Of a stretch of 64,000 nt of DNA, positions 8,647 to 17,737 are shown piece by piece. The notes below the pieces were generated by a model, which was not told the origin of the DNA, ran no database searches, and saw only the letters and a program-made list of their open reading frames with translations. This DNA is from Bacteroidota bacterium (GTDB lineage: Bacteria; Bacteroidota; Bacteroidia; NS11-12g; UBA955), in the NCBI GenBank assembly GCA_027488835.1, contig JAIYAW010000005.1, positions 104,307 to 168,306 of the forward strand, given 5' to 3'. The position numbers were made by a program, and so were the translations under genes. Numbering within the stretch: position 1 is the first letter of the stretch; every line of letters starts with the position of its first letter.

Positions 8647-9700
8647 GTTGATTAAAGTAGGAATCACCCAAGGTGATCCAAATGGAATAGGAATGGAGTT
8701 AATATTGAAGACTTTCGCTGAAGAGAGTATTTACAAATATTGTATTCCTGTTTTATACGCATCTCCAAAAACATTTACCTTTTATAAAAAGGCGCTTGGA
8801 ATGGAAAATCCAATGTATCATTTGGTGAAATCTGCAGAACAAGCAGTTGCGGGAAAATTGAACTTGGTTATTTCAAGCGATGAAACAATTGAAATTCAAA
8901 TGGGTGTTGCAAGTGAAGTTGCAGGAAAAGAAGCATTAAAAGCTTTAGACGCAGCTTTAAACGATTTGCATCATTTGGATGCATTGGTTACAGCGCCATT
9001 AGATAAATCAACCGTTGCTCCTCATTCTAAAAATTTCACAGGTCATACTGGCTATATTGCCGATTATTTAAAGGCCGATAACCATGCTATGTTTTTGGTA
9101 AGTGACGATTTACGCGTTGCCTTAGCAACAGAACATATTCCGGTTACCGAATTAGGAAAAGCATTGACCTCAGATGTAATTATCAATAAACTTCATGTGA
9201 TGTTTAATTCACTTCGAGAAGATTTTGGCATCACCAAACCGAGAATTGCAGTATTGGGATTAAATCCTCATGCAGGCGATAACGGTTTGCTTGGCAAAGA
9301 GGAACAAACAATTATTCAACCAGCCATAAAAACTGTTTTTGATCAAGGCAAATTGGTTTATGGACCCTATTCTGCAGATAGCTTCTTTGGAAGTGGTCAA
9401 TACAAAACTTTTGATGCAGTTTTGGCAATGTACCACGATCAGGGATTAATTCCTTTTAAAACGTTTGCGTTCTACGACGGTGTAAATTTTACTGCAGGAT
9501 TACAAGTTGTAAGAACAAGTCCTGATCATGGAACAGCTTATTCATTGGTAGGCAAGGGAACAGCCGAAACGTTGAGTTTCAGAGCTGCAATTTTTGATGC
9601 AATCAAAATTGTAAAAAATCGTTTGCAACACGTTGACGATTATAAAAATCCATTGCCTTACGCTGAATTACGCAGAGAGCGTTTTAGAATTGATTTCTGA
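8636..9700 (+). CDS. pdxA: 4-hydroxythreonine-4-phosphate dehydrogenase PdxA
   Basis: This 354-residue enzyme oxidises 4-phosphohydroxy-L-threonine in the DXP-dependent pyridoxal phosphate pathway. Family marks are GDPNGIGMEL near the N-terminus, TAPLDKSTV (about 120), HTGYIADYL, LNPHAGDNGLLG (about 208) and YHDQGLIPFKT (about 267), and the length is normal. The gene overlaps the upstream aminopeptidase by 11 bp, so the two are probably co-translated. The stop codon is followed within 10 bp by a 10-bp-unit repeat array. Confidence 0.95.
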   Translation: MENKLIKVGITQGDPNGIGMELILKTFAEESIYKYCIPVLYASPKTFTFYKKALGMENPMYHLVKSAEQAVAGKLNLVISSDETIEIQMGVASEVAGKEALKALDAALNDLHHLDALVTAPLDKSTVAPHSKNFTGHTGYIADYLKADNHAMFLVSDDLRVALATEHIPVTELGKALTSDVIINKLHVMFNSLREDFGITKPRIAVLGLNPHAGDNGLLGKEEQTIIQPAIKTVFDQGKLVYGPYSADSFFGSGQYKTFDAVLAMYHDQGLIPFKTFAFYDGVNFTAGLQVVRTSPDHGTAYSLVGKGTAETLSFRAAIFDAIKIVKNRLQHVDDYKNPLPYAELRRERFRIDF

Positions 9701-9840
9701 GGAATTCAAAGGTTTATAAGGGTTTATAAAAGATTATAAGCGTTTATAAAGGTTTTTAATAGGCATTTCAATAAGTCAGAAATGGAACGTATGAAAACTC
9801 AACCTTTATAAACTTTCATAAACGTTTATAAACCTTCTAA
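9701..9840. repeat. 10-bp-unit repeat element, two facing arrays
   Basis: The forward arm, 9711-9760, holds five 10-bp units (GGTTTATAAG, GGTTTATAAA, AGATTATAAG, CGTTTATAAA, GGTTTTTAAT). After about 40 bp, 9801-9840 holds four units in the opposite orientation (AACCTTTATA, AACTTTCATA, AACGTTTATA, AACCTTCTAA). Facing arms could fold into a long imperfect hairpin. The element fills the space between the convergent ends of pdxA and the hydrolase gene and includes the hydrolase TAG stop at 9837-9839. Confidence 0.9.
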
Positions 9841-11309
9841 TTACGGCGTAGCCAATTAACTATCGCCTCCAACACATCCGGTGAAATACTCTCTTGGTTA
9901 TCGAAGTATTCATTTACATTTCCAGTTTTACAATGTTGTAAAAGATGGTTGTGGTTTTCGAAAAGTTCAATTTGAACATTTCGGCCAACATTTTGAAGCT
10001 TTTTTACTACATTTTCGCTTTGGGTATATGAAATTTGTTGGTCCAATTTTCCTTGTAAAACCAATATTGGAAGTTTCAATTGAACAAGTTCTGCCGATGG
10101 TGTTACTTTGAACATATTAAACATCCAAGGATTGGTGAAGAGGGCCGTATATTGGGAATTTAAAACGGTTAAAAATTTATCTTTGTAGGATTTTTCAAAA
10201 TAGGAAATCACTTTTTTCTTCATTTTATCTGTTCCGTATGCAGCATTGTTTTTCCATTCGTTAAAGCAAAAACGAATGATTGATTCAGAAATTGAATCGT
10301 TTGGAATCCTATGTTCATTAATCAATTTGGAAAGTAATAATAAGTGTAATCCCAAATAATTTTCAGAAATTAAAGAATCAACACCGCCGTTTTTAAGTGC
10401 CCAGTAATTTTGATAGGTATTGGTTTCCAACCAAGTAGCCAACATTGGTGCCAATCCAATAATACCAGCAACAGCAGGATTTTTTTTTGCAACACCAGTT
10501 GCAATACTTCCACCTTCTGAATGTCCCACCAAGTAAATTTTACTGGTATTTACCATAGGTTGTAAAGTCAAAAATTTGAAATAGGCATCTCCGTCTTCGA
10601 TTAGGTCTTCGGTAGTGTATTTTAATTTATCAGGACTTGATTTTGTGAAACCGGCTCCCCTGTCATCAACCCTTAAAACAGCATATCCAGCCTTTGTAAG
10701 GTAGTCAGAGATAACTGCAAATGGTTTGTGATTTCCAATGCTCTCATCTCTATCTTGTGCTCCGCTTCCAGTGTATAAAATTACCGAAGGGAATTTTTGT
10801 GTTGAATCTGTTGAATTTGGGTAGGTTATGGTACCTGAAAACTTAATTTTCCCATCTTGGTTAGAGAAAGTAACTTGTTTTGTTTTATAAGCAAAAGGAG
10901 CAATGGGTGTTTGAGGTTTGGTGCTATTAATCACACCATATGATTTTACCAAAGTCAATGGAATAGATTTGCCTCTTTGTTTGAATGTACCTGTAATTTT
11001 GTTCGTGTCGGTTAACTTTCCCTCAAAATAAATACCCAATTTGCCATCTGTTAATGTCAATTTTTTCTTTTTGAAATTGGTTTCATCGAATGGATGGTTT
11101 TTTAAACGTTGCAAAGGCACATCCATTCTCGTTTGATAAATGGTCTCGTTGTCGCCAATTGATAGTGTTTTTATGTTGAAATATAAATCTAAATTGAAAG
11201 TACCCGTTTCAAGTTTACCATACCAACGGCCAAGAATATTTGTTGATTGTGCGTACGCCGTATTTGAAAGGATGTAAACAAACGCTAGAAACAGGAAGCT
11301 TTTTTTCAT
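9837..11309 (-). CDS. Secreted alpha/beta hydrolase
   Basis: This is a 490-residue protein. The longest frame begins at 11393, but the ATG at 11309 gives a clean signal peptide (MKKSFLFLAFVYILSNTAYAQ) and is the better start. An N-terminal beta-rich region of about 120 residues precedes an alpha/beta-hydrolase domain with a YTGSGAQDRDE oxyanion stretch, the nucleophile elbow GHSEGG (serine near 270) and a late histidine in FENHNHLL. This fits the esterase/acyl-peptidase-like proteins common in Bacteroidota. It should act in the periplasm; the substrate is unknown. Its stop codon lies in the boundary of the repeat element. Confidence 0.85.
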   Translation of the reverse strand: MKKSFLFLAFVYILSNTAYAQSTNILGRWYGKLETGTFNLDLYFNIKTLSIGDNETIYQTRMDVPLQRLKNHPFDETNFKKKKLTLTDGKLGIYFEGKLTDTNKITGTFKQRGKSIPLTLVKSYGVINSTKPQTPIAPFAYKTKQVTFSNQDGKIKFSGTITYPNSTDSTQKFPSVILYTGSGAQDRDESIGNHKPFAVISDYLTKAGYAVLRVDDRGAGFTKSSPDKLKYTTEDLIEDGDAYFKFLTLQPMVNTSKIYLVGHSEGGSIATGVAKKNPAVAGIIGLAPMLATWLETNTYQNYWALKNGGVDSLISENYLGLHLLLLSKLINEHRIPNDSISESIIRFCFNEWKNNAAYGTDKMKKKVISYFEKSYKDKFLTVLNSQYTALFTNPWMFNMFKVTPSAELVQLKLPILVLQGKLDQQISYTQSENVVKKLQNVGRNVQIELFENHNHLLQHCKTGNVNEYFDNQESISPDVLEAIVNWLRRN

Positions 11310-11392
11310 GCCGCAAAAATCATTGATTTTATTCAATAATAGACAGTATTTTATATGATTTATTGAAAATTGATTTTTAACTTTCTGAATCA

Positions 11393-12643
11393 TTAAAACA
11401 CAATTTTCATGGTATCATTTTCGTAATGGGTTCTTTCTTCAAAAGTTTGTTTTGAAAAAGGCTTTCCATAATCGCCTTGTATTACATCTTTGGTGTGAAC
11501 AAAATAGAAAAATTGAATGCTAATGATACATTGTAACACGATTACCCAATAAACCATTTTTAAGTTTATTTTAGACAACAACAAGGTGAATAATATTTGA
11601 ATCATTGGGAACGTCACTATAAAATAATGATCTCTTACTGGAATTCCAGACATCGTAAATAAAACGAATGGTAGAAACACATATGCCAAGAATATAAATT
11701 TCGATTCTCTGTCTAACCAAACAATATTGCGAATTTCTTTTTTAACAAAAACCAAGATTAAAACGTATAAGAAAATAAGGGCTGTAATGAGCAAAGCTGC
11801 AAACATTATATAGCTTGGAAACCCCAAAATTGGTTCTTTGAAAAATTCTTTCATGTCGTGCCCCAATGAATAAAAAATATTGATACCTACTGTGTCGGAA
11901 ACAAAACGGATTAAATATTCAAGTTTGATAATGCCCAATAAACTTGCCGACGATGTTTTGCTATTATGAAGCACATAAAAAAACCAAGGAATTGAAGGCA
12001 ATATACCCAAAATACATGTTGCAACGAATTTATAAATCCAGAATTGGGCTTTTTTAAATCCTCCGTCATACCAAATGGTTGCAAAAAACATTCCTGCGGC
12101 CAAGTAAAATCCCGACATATGCACTTGTCCGGCCAAACACAACGATAATGCCCAAATAACGACCCCCAACAGGTGTTTTCTATTCACAAATCCCCAAAAA
12201 GAAAAACAGGTGAAAAATGGCAATAAGTCTTGAGCCCATATTTTACGGCTGTAAACAATATGCAAAACATGGGTTGATGCCAAAATAATACCGAGCAATA
12301 ATATATTGTTCCATTTTGGATTCCATGATTTTAGCGAATAATAAAATACAAAAATTGCTAGAATGTTTAAAAGTGAAACGCCCAAAACCATATATACAGG
12401 ACCAATATTCAAATATTGCATTGCAATAAATGGCCATGTACTCACTCCTGTATTTACAATGCCACCACCACTCATTACCCCAACTTCCGGCAATATATTT
12501 CTATGCGACCAATCGAGGCTGTGAATCCACATCCATTTTTCGTCCCACTTCCATTCCATGTCGCCTAAAAACAATAAGCGCAACACAATGGCTACCAAAA
12601 TGCCGAAAACGATGATACCTATTTGTATCTTAGTATATTTCAT
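11393..12643 (-). CDS. Polytopic membrane glycosyltransferase-like protein (GT39/ArnT-like fold)
   Basis: This 416-residue protein has about ten hydrophobic segments. The first long periplasmic loop carries an acidic pair (KWDEKWMW, about 33-40), in the position of the catalytic Asp/Glu of GT-C transferases that use polyprenyl-phosphate sugar donors. The remainder is typical of the RgtA/B/C/D-like glycosyltransferase superfamily. It probably modifies a surface glycan or lipid. It lies 27 bp downstream of the stop of the MBL gene and 83 bp upstream of the hydrolase ATG. Specificity is unknown, and assignment rests on topology and the acidic loop. Confidence 0.65.
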   Translation of the reverse strand: MKYTKIQIGIIVFGILVAIVLRLLFLGDMEWKWDEKWMWIHSLDWSHRNILPEVGVMSGGGIVNTGVSTWPFIAMQYLNIGPVYMVLGVSLLNILAIFVFYYSLKSWNPKWNNILLLGIILASTHVLHIVYSRKIWAQDLLPFFTCFSFWGFVNRKHLLGVVIWALSLCLAGQVHMSGFYLAAGMFFATIWYDGGFKKAQFWIYKFVATCILGILPSIPWFFYVLHNSKTSSASLLGIIKLEYLIRFVSDTVGINIFYSLGHDMKEFFKEPILGFPSYIMFAALLITALIFLYVLILVFVKKEIRNIVWLDRESKFIFLAYVFLPFVLFTMSGIPVRDHYFIVTFPMIQILFTLLLSKINLKMVYWVIVLQCIISIQFFYFVHTKDVIQGDYGKPFSKQTFEERTHYENDTMKIVF

Positions 12644-12670
12644 TTTTCAATAAGTTATTAGTTCTTAGAA

Positions 12671-14089
12671 TTAAGATAGGGTATACGTTACCCCTTGTTC
12701 AACAATTTGAATCTCGTTAAATCCGGCATTCATTAAATGAGATTTAAAAGCCCCCAGTGTATCTTCTTCGCCATGGACCAAAAATACTTTTTTAACTAAT
12801 TGGGGGTTTTGGCAGGATAAATACTCAACCATTTCTTTCCAATCTGCATGGGCGCTGAAGTTATTCATTCTATGGATTTCTGCAAAAACTTGATACTCTT
12901 CTCCAAAAATCTTCACTTGTTGCTTTCCCGAGGTTAATTGCCCCGCCAAACTAAATGGGGTAGCATAACCAATAATTAAAATGGAATTTGATGGATTTTC
13001 AATATTGTTTGCAATATGGTGTTTGATTCTGCCCGCTTCTGCCATACCGCTTGACGATATGATAATTGCAGCTGAATTGATATCATTGATTGCTTTTGAA
13101 TCTTCAACTTTGCTTACATAATGCAAATTTGGAAACGAGAATGGATCGCCGTCTTTGGAAATGTATTCCAATATTTTGGGATTGAATTCATCTCTATGCA
13201 ATTCCATGATTTGCGTAGCTTTAATACTCAAAGGACTATCGACATAAACAGGGATATGCGGTAGCTTTTTTTCAAAAGCCAACTGATCCAAGATATAAAT
13301 AATTTCTTGGGTTCTATCTATTGAAAACGCTGGAATGATAATTTTCCCCTGCTTTTCAATACAAATTTTTTGAATCAGATTCAGTAAAGTTTCTTTTGCA
13401 TCAGCCGCTGCCTCGTGCAATCGATCTCCGTAAGTGCTTTCTGAAACAATATAATCAGATTGGGGGAACGGAAATGGACCAGCCAAAATTTGATCATCGG
13501 GTCGGCCAATATCACCGGTAAATGTAAGTGTAATGGTTTTGTTTTCAGGAGATAGTAATTTTAAATGAATCGCAGAACTTCCTATTATATGCGCATTGGG
13601 TATGAGTTTAACAACAGTATTTGAACCAACTTGGAATTCAATATTATCTTTCACTACTTGAAATTTCGCAAGTGCTCTTTCTGCATCAGCCATTTCATAT
13701 AATGCTTCAATGGGCTCAAGGTTTTTCTCTAACCTTCTGCGGTTTACCCGCTTCAAGTCAGATTCTTGAATATGTGCGCTGTCTGCAAGCATGATTTCGC
13801 ACAAATCTCTGGTAGATGAATTGCTATATATGATGCCATTAAATCCATCTTTTACCAATTTTGGCAATAATCCAGTATGGTCTATGTGTGCATGAGAAAG
13901 TATCACAAAATTGACATCGGCAGGATTAAATCCCCAATTTCTATTCAATTTTTGACCTTCTTTTCCCTCTCCTTGGAACAATCCACAATCCAATAAAATG
14001 TTTTCACCATTGGAAGTAGTGATCAAATGTTTAGAACCGGTTACTCTGCCAGCTGCGCCGTAACTTGTGAGGGTAGGGGAATTTTGCAT
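12671..14089 (-). CDS. MBL-fold beta-CASP ribonuclease-like protein (CPSF/Ysh1-like)
   Basis: This 472-residue protein starts at the ATG at 14089 (MQNSPTLTSYGAAG); eight extra residues exist upstream but look unneeded. The metallo-beta-lactamase core has SHAHIDHTG (about 73-81), and the N-terminal GRVTGSKH is typical of the archaeal/bacterial CPSF-like group. The beta-CASP insertion carries SSSGMAEAGRIKHH, and the C-terminal RMMBL part has HADWKEM and LVHGEEDTLGAF. Members are zinc-dependent RNases or exonucleases acting on RNA in the cytoplasm. The bacterial substrates of this subgroup are poorly defined. Confidence 0.88.
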   Translation of the reverse strand: MQNSPTLTSYGAAGRVTGSKHLITTSNGENILLDCGLFQGEGKEGQKLNRNWGFNPADVNFVILSHAHIDHTGLLPKLVKDGFNGIIYSNSSTRDLCEIMLADSAHIQESDLKRVNRRRLEKNLEPIEALYEMADAERALAKFQVVKDNIEFQVGSNTVVKLIPNAHIIGSSAIHLKLLSPENKTITLTFTGDIGRPDDQILAGPFPFPQSDYIVSESTYGDRLHEAAADAKETLLNLIQKICIEKQGKIIIPAFSIDRTQEIIYILDQLAFEKKLPHIPVYVDSPLSIKATQIMELHRDEFNPKILEYISKDGDPFSFPNLHYVSKVEDSKAINDINSAAIIISSSGMAEAGRIKHHIANNIENPSNSILIIGYATPFSLAGQLTSGKQQVKIFGEEYQVFAEIHRMNNFSAHADWKEMVEYLSCQNPQLVKKVFLVHGEEDTLGAFKSHLMNAGFNEIQIVEQGVTYTLS

Positions 14090-14179
14090 TATTACAAAAA
14101 TACTGAGATTCAACTCAAAAGCAATAAACTATTAATTGCAGAAATCGCAAAACGTTTAAAACGGTTAAATTGAAAAGTA

Positions 14180-15028
14180 TTATTTATTAAGCAGCACAAC
14201 TGAATCTAAAAACGCTGTGCATTTTTTATAAGCAGTTAGCGAAATATGGTCGCCATCTGGCAGAAAGTCAGTTTTGTTTGAAAGGAAATGCGACATGTCT
14301 ATTACCTCGAGATCGTGGGTATTTTGGACATAAACTTGCTTGTAATTTTGAGGGATATTTTCGAAATAGCTTTCATAAACAGGTGTATTTATAATTATCA
14401 ATCGAATGTTGTTATCTCTGCAATAATATTTAATGACATTTAAATATTGGATTTGCTCCTTACTAAACGGTTGAAAGTTTCCATTTTTCTTATAAAATTG
14501 TTGCTTGATTCTTTTTTGTGACTTTTTGATACTTACTTGACTTTTAAATGGGTAGCTAAAATGTCCCTCAATAAAATTATTTCTACTAGTAAGTGATTTC
14601 CAAGCAAGTTTAAATTGCTTTTTAAATAAGAAATGCAAATTCAAAAAGCGATATTCATTGAGCATTTGCATTGGTTTAGGGGTGATTACAAAATAACGAG
14701 GCAAAATTTCCATTTCATTGGTTAGGTATTCGTTAAAATAACCACTAAATGAATGATGAGAAAGACCTAAATAAATGGTTTTGAGTTTTTTATTTTTGTT
14801 TAATGCCAATATTTTGTAATAAGTGTATTTAAGTCCTTCCGAATTACAACCCAAATTATTTGCGTTTTTATATAAGTATTCAATTCTTGAATCACCTAAA
14901 AAAACAGTTTTATAGGTATATTTAAATGGGTGTTTTTGGTGATATTTGAAAATCGCAACAAACGAAAGTGTAACGATTACCAATACAATTAAAATGTATT
15001 TGATGAATTTTCTGAGAAAACGATTCAA
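14180..15028 (-). CDS. SGNH-hydrolase-like membrane-anchored protein, partner of the MBOAT
   Basis: This 282-residue protein has an N-terminal membrane anchor (about 9-27). A GDSRIE block I motif (about 45-50) and a late DGDHIS (about 259-264) supply the Ser and Asp/His positions of an SGNH fold. Such proteins commonly act with MBOAT proteins in periplasmic O-acylation of polysaccharides (the AlgJ/AlgX or PatB type of role). The start is 12 bp after the MBOAT stop. Paralogy with the gene at 16536-17531 is suggested by the shared layout. The acceptor glycan is unknown. Confidence 0.65.
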   Translation of the reverse strand: MNRFLRKFIKYILIVLVIVTLSFVAIFKYHQKHPFKYTYKTVFLGDSRIEYLYKNANNLGCNSEGLKYTYYKILALNKNKKLKTIYLGLSHHSFSGYFNEYLTNEMEILPRYFVITPKPMQMLNEYRFLNLHFLFKKQFKLAWKSLTSRNNFIEGHFSYPFKSQVSIKKSQKRIKQQFYKKNGNFQPFSKEQIQYLNVIKYYCRDNNIRLIIINTPVYESYFENIPQNYKQVYVQNTHDLEVIDMSHFLSNKTDFLPDGDHISLTAYKKCTAFLDSVVLLNK

Positions 15029-15040
15029 GGGAATTGAGAA

Positions 15041-16504
15041 TTAAAACTGAAAGTAAATAAAGCTTGATTTTGTTCCAAAGAAAAACAAAAGAAATAAACC
15101 AATGACCACATAAAGTAGCCAACGCAATGCGTTCATTTTTACTGTGGTGAAAAGCTCACGCTCGTTTCTTCTGAAAATCCAATCAAAAACCACCATCGGC
15201 ATTACGTAGTATATAACCGATTGCAATGCCAATGGGTCTGAATTACCGCCTGGTAGGTTTAAAAATTGCGAAGGATTTTCAATGGTACTCGCTGCAATTT
15301 TCTTTATATATCCAATTGCTTTTGATATGTTTTCTGCCCTAAAGAAAATCCAGGCGAGCGTCACAAATAAAAAGGTAGCAATCATTTGAAATGTTTCTTT
15401 TATTGAGGGATACCATCTGTTCTCAGCAACTACGTTGGTCACAAATTTCCTATTTCGGTTGAGTAACAATAATGGCAAAAATCCCAAGGCATGAATGAAT
15501 CCCCATGCAATAAAATTCCAACTAGCACCATGCCAAAAACCACTCACCAAGAAAATGATAAATGTATTTCTGATGGATATGAGTTTTCCAAGTTTTGATC
15601 CACCCAACGGAATGTACAAATAATCTCTAAACCAAGAAGAGAGAGAAATGTGCCAACGTCGCCAGAATTCAGCAATGTCGCGAGAGAAATAAGGAAATTT
15701 AAAATTGCTGAGCAACTCAAATCCAAACAGTTTTGCTGTTCCTAAGGCGATATCTGAGTATCCACTGAAATCACCATAAATTTGGAAGCTAAATGCAACT
15801 GCTCCAATAATTAAGGTGTAAGCATCTTCATTGGCATAATTTGAATAAATTGCGTTTACAATGGTTGCAAGACTATCTGCAATTACCACTTTTTTGAACA
15901 TCCCCCAAAGAATCAAGCGCAAGCCCTGAACAGATTGATTGTAATTGAATTTACGAGATTTTTGAATTTGGGGCAGCAAATGATTTGCTCTTTCAATTGG
16001 ACCTGCCACCAAAAGAGGGAAGAAGCTCACAAAAACAGCGTAATCAATGAAGTTGGCAACTGGTTTTTGCTGTTTTTTATAAACATCAAAAACATACGAC
16101 AATCCATGGAAGGTGTAAAATGAAATTCCAATGGGAAGTGCAAGTTTTAAAATTGGCAAGGAAGTATGAACGCCCAAAGAATTAAATGCCGATTGGAATT
16201 GCTCAATAAAGAAATTGTAATATTTGTATATTCCAAGAATCCCTATATTGATAAACACCCCAATTCGCAATGACCATTTGGCTGTATTTTCATTTTCTGA
16301 GGCCACTAAAAAAACCAAAAAGTAATCTAATACAGTGCTTCCAAAAAGCAATAACAAAAATGGCCAGCTCCACCATCCATAAAAGAAGTAACTTGAAATT
16401 AATACAAGTCCATTTTGTAGATCTAATGATTTATTTGCTAAAAACCAATAAATGCAAAAAACGATTGGTAGAAATATTAAAAATTCAAATGAGTTGAATA
16501 ACAC
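15041..16504 (-). CDS. MBOAT family O-acyltransferase (AlgI/DltB-like)
   Basis: This 487-residue polytopic membrane protein has about ten to twelve helices. The FWHGASWNFIAWG stretch (histidine near 322) contains the near-invariant MBOAT histidine, and RRWHISLSSWFRDYLYIPLGG (shortened here: RRWHISLSSW then YIPLGG) is the typical AlgI-type motif. It would move acyl groups, usually acetyl, across the inner membrane for O-acylation of an extracytoplasmic polymer. It lies between two SGNH-like genes (31 bp and 12 bp spacing), forming a compact three-gene operon. Confidence 0.93.
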   Translation of the reverse strand: MLFNSFEFLIFLPIVFCIYWFLANKSLDLQNGLVLISSYFFYGWWSWPFLLLLFGSTVLDYFLVFLVASENENTAKWSLRIGVFINIGILGIYKYYNFFIEQFQSAFNSLGVHTSLPILKLALPIGISFYTFHGLSYVFDVYKKQQKPVANFIDYAVFVSFFPLLVAGPIERANHLLPQIQKSRKFNYNQSVQGLRLILWGMFKKVVIADSLATIVNAIYSNYANEDAYTLIIGAVAFSFQIYGDFSGYSDIALGTAKLFGFELLSNFKFPYFSRDIAEFWRRWHISLSSWFRDYLYIPLGGSKLGKLISIRNTFIIFLVSGFWHGASWNFIAWGFIHALGFLPLLLLNRNRKFVTNVVAENRWYPSIKETFQMIATFLFVTLAWIFFRAENISKAIGYIKKIAASTIENPSQFLNLPGGNSDPLALQSVIYYVMPMVVFDWIFRRNERELFTTVKMNALRWLLYVVIGLFLLFFFGTKSSFIYFQF

Positions 16505-16535
16505 AACGCAAATATATCAAAAAGCCAGACTACAT

Positions 16536-17531
16536 TTAATTAGAAATTGACTTATTGTGGTATAAGAGGCTTATGGATTTTTCTGTTAAATGAAATCCAT
16601 CCAAAAAATTAGAATCGGTTAAATTCAAATTATTGGGATTAAAACTACCAATGATTTTGATTTTTGAGTTGAATTCTTTTCGAATTTTGTTCTCCAAAAA
16701 AGATAAGTTTTTTACACGTATGTCAGATTTTCTTTCTTCAAATAACAAGGGATGAAACGGACTCAAGATGATATAAACGGCGTTATTGATAATTTCTGAC
16801 TCAAGGAGCTTTTTGCTTTTGTTGAATAAGGCAGTATCAACAGTGTAGAACTTTTTGAGTAAGTAAAGGTCTCTACAAAATGTTGAAATTCTACCCCTAC
16901 GCTTGTTTGGTCCCAAGGTGATTTGCTTGATGCTTCCATCTTTGAATTTTATAAAATTATTTGGGTTTTCAATGTCAGAATAGTTTGCAATATGAAATGT
17001 ATTTTCTTTCGTTGATAATGCATTTTGAATGTCTTTTTTTGAATAATTAAACGTAAATACATCTTTTAAAAAAAGTTTGAAAATCTCTAAATTGTTGAAT
17101 TGTATATGCCTATTTTCAATGGAATTGCAGACCGTCCAGGGATTGATGTCGAAAACCAAGGTGTCATATAGGATGTTGTTTGCTTTGACCAATTGATATA
17201 CGTATTGAAGGTCATAAAAGTTGGCTCCACTCATACCAAGGTTCAACGCGTTATTGATTCCGGTGTATTTGCCTAGTTGCATAATCCGCGAAGATCCAAT
17301 AAAGACAGTGCTGAAATGTCTGTTTTTATGAAAAAGAATATTTTGATAAACGGATCTTCTGTCTTCGCATATTTCATCTTTTTGAACCAAATTGTTTTTG
17401 TTGAATGCGGTAACAAATTTTTTGGCGGTATAATCGGTAATTAGATTATGCTTTGTTGCAAAATACAAATAAAGAGAAATCACCAAAAAGATGCTCAAAT
17501 AGATTGCTGTATTTGTAATAAACCGTTTCAA
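16536..17531 (-). CDS. SGNH-hydrolase-like membrane-anchored protein (first of the MBOAT cluster)
   Basis: This 331-residue protein has one N-terminal membrane helix (about 7-25), an SGNH-like block I (GSSRIMQLG, about 80), a block II-like NLGMSGANFYD (about 96) and a C-terminal DGFHLTE (about 313) giving the Asp/His pair. This matches periplasmic partners of MBOAT acyltransferases, which pass the acyl group to a glycan. It has the same order of parts as the 14180-15028 product but is longer. It is the first gene of the operon and starts just downstream of the tRNA terminator. Confidence 0.65.
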   Translation of the reverse strand: MKRFITNTAIYLSIFLVISLYLYFATKHNLITDYTAKKFVTAFNKNNLVQKDEICEDRRSVYQNILFHKNRHFSTVFIGSSRIMQLGKYTGINNALNLGMSGANFYDLQYVYQLVKANNILYDTLVFDINPWTVCNSIENRHIQFNNLEIFKLFLKDVFTFNYSKKDIQNALSTKENTFHIANYSDIENPNNFIKFKDGSIKQITLGPNKRRGRISTFCRDLYLLKKFYTVDTALFNKSKKLLESEIINNAVYIILSPFHPLLFEERKSDIRVKNLSFLENKIRKEFNSKIKIIGSFNPNNLNLTDSNFLDGFHLTEKSISLLYHNKSISN

Positions 17532-17550
17532 AATCCAAAATTCGAATTAA

Positions 17551-17585
17551 ATCAAAAAAGTCATCATTTCTGATGACTTTTTGAT
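17551..17585 (-). terminator. Rho-independent terminator after tRNA-Met
   Basis: The stem AAAAAGTCATCA / TGATGACTTTTT closes on a TTTC tetraloop and is flanked by A- and T-runs, so it can act in both directions. It lies 6 bp downstream of the tRNA on the minus strand. Confidence 0.8.
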
Positions 17586-17591
17586 TTTGAG

Positions 17592-17665
17592 TAGCGAAAG
17601 GGGGAATTGAACCCCCGACCTCAGGGTTATGAATCCTGCGCTCTAACCACCTGAGCTACCTCGCT
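17592..17665 (-). tRNA. tRNA-Met (anticodon CAT)
   Basis: The minus strand folds as a 74-nt cloverleaf. The acceptor AGCGAGG pairs with TTTCGCT, the D-arm is GCTC/GAGC, the anticodon stem is CAGGA/CCCTG with loop TTCATAA, and the T-arm is GGGGG/CCCCC with loop TTCAATT. The anticodon is CAT. A paired A1-U72 argues against the initiator form, so elongator Met is most likely; Ile(k2C) cannot be fully excluded. CCA is not encoded. One A-C mismatch closes the anticodon loop (31/39). Confidence 0.93.
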
Positions 17666-17737
17666 AATTAGGGATGCAAAGATAATTATTTTCTACATTT
17701 TTTCCAAATGATTTTTTATAAAAAAAGGAGCGTTAAA

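Noticed and set aside
9711..9760. CRISPR-like interpretation of the short repeat arrays
   Set aside because: Units are contiguous 10-bp blocks without spacers, and there are no cas genes; this is a tandem array, not CRISPR.
17592..17665. tRNA-fMet (initiator)
   Set aside because: The first base pair is A-U and the anticodon stem lacks the full run of three G-C pairs, so the elongator form fits better.
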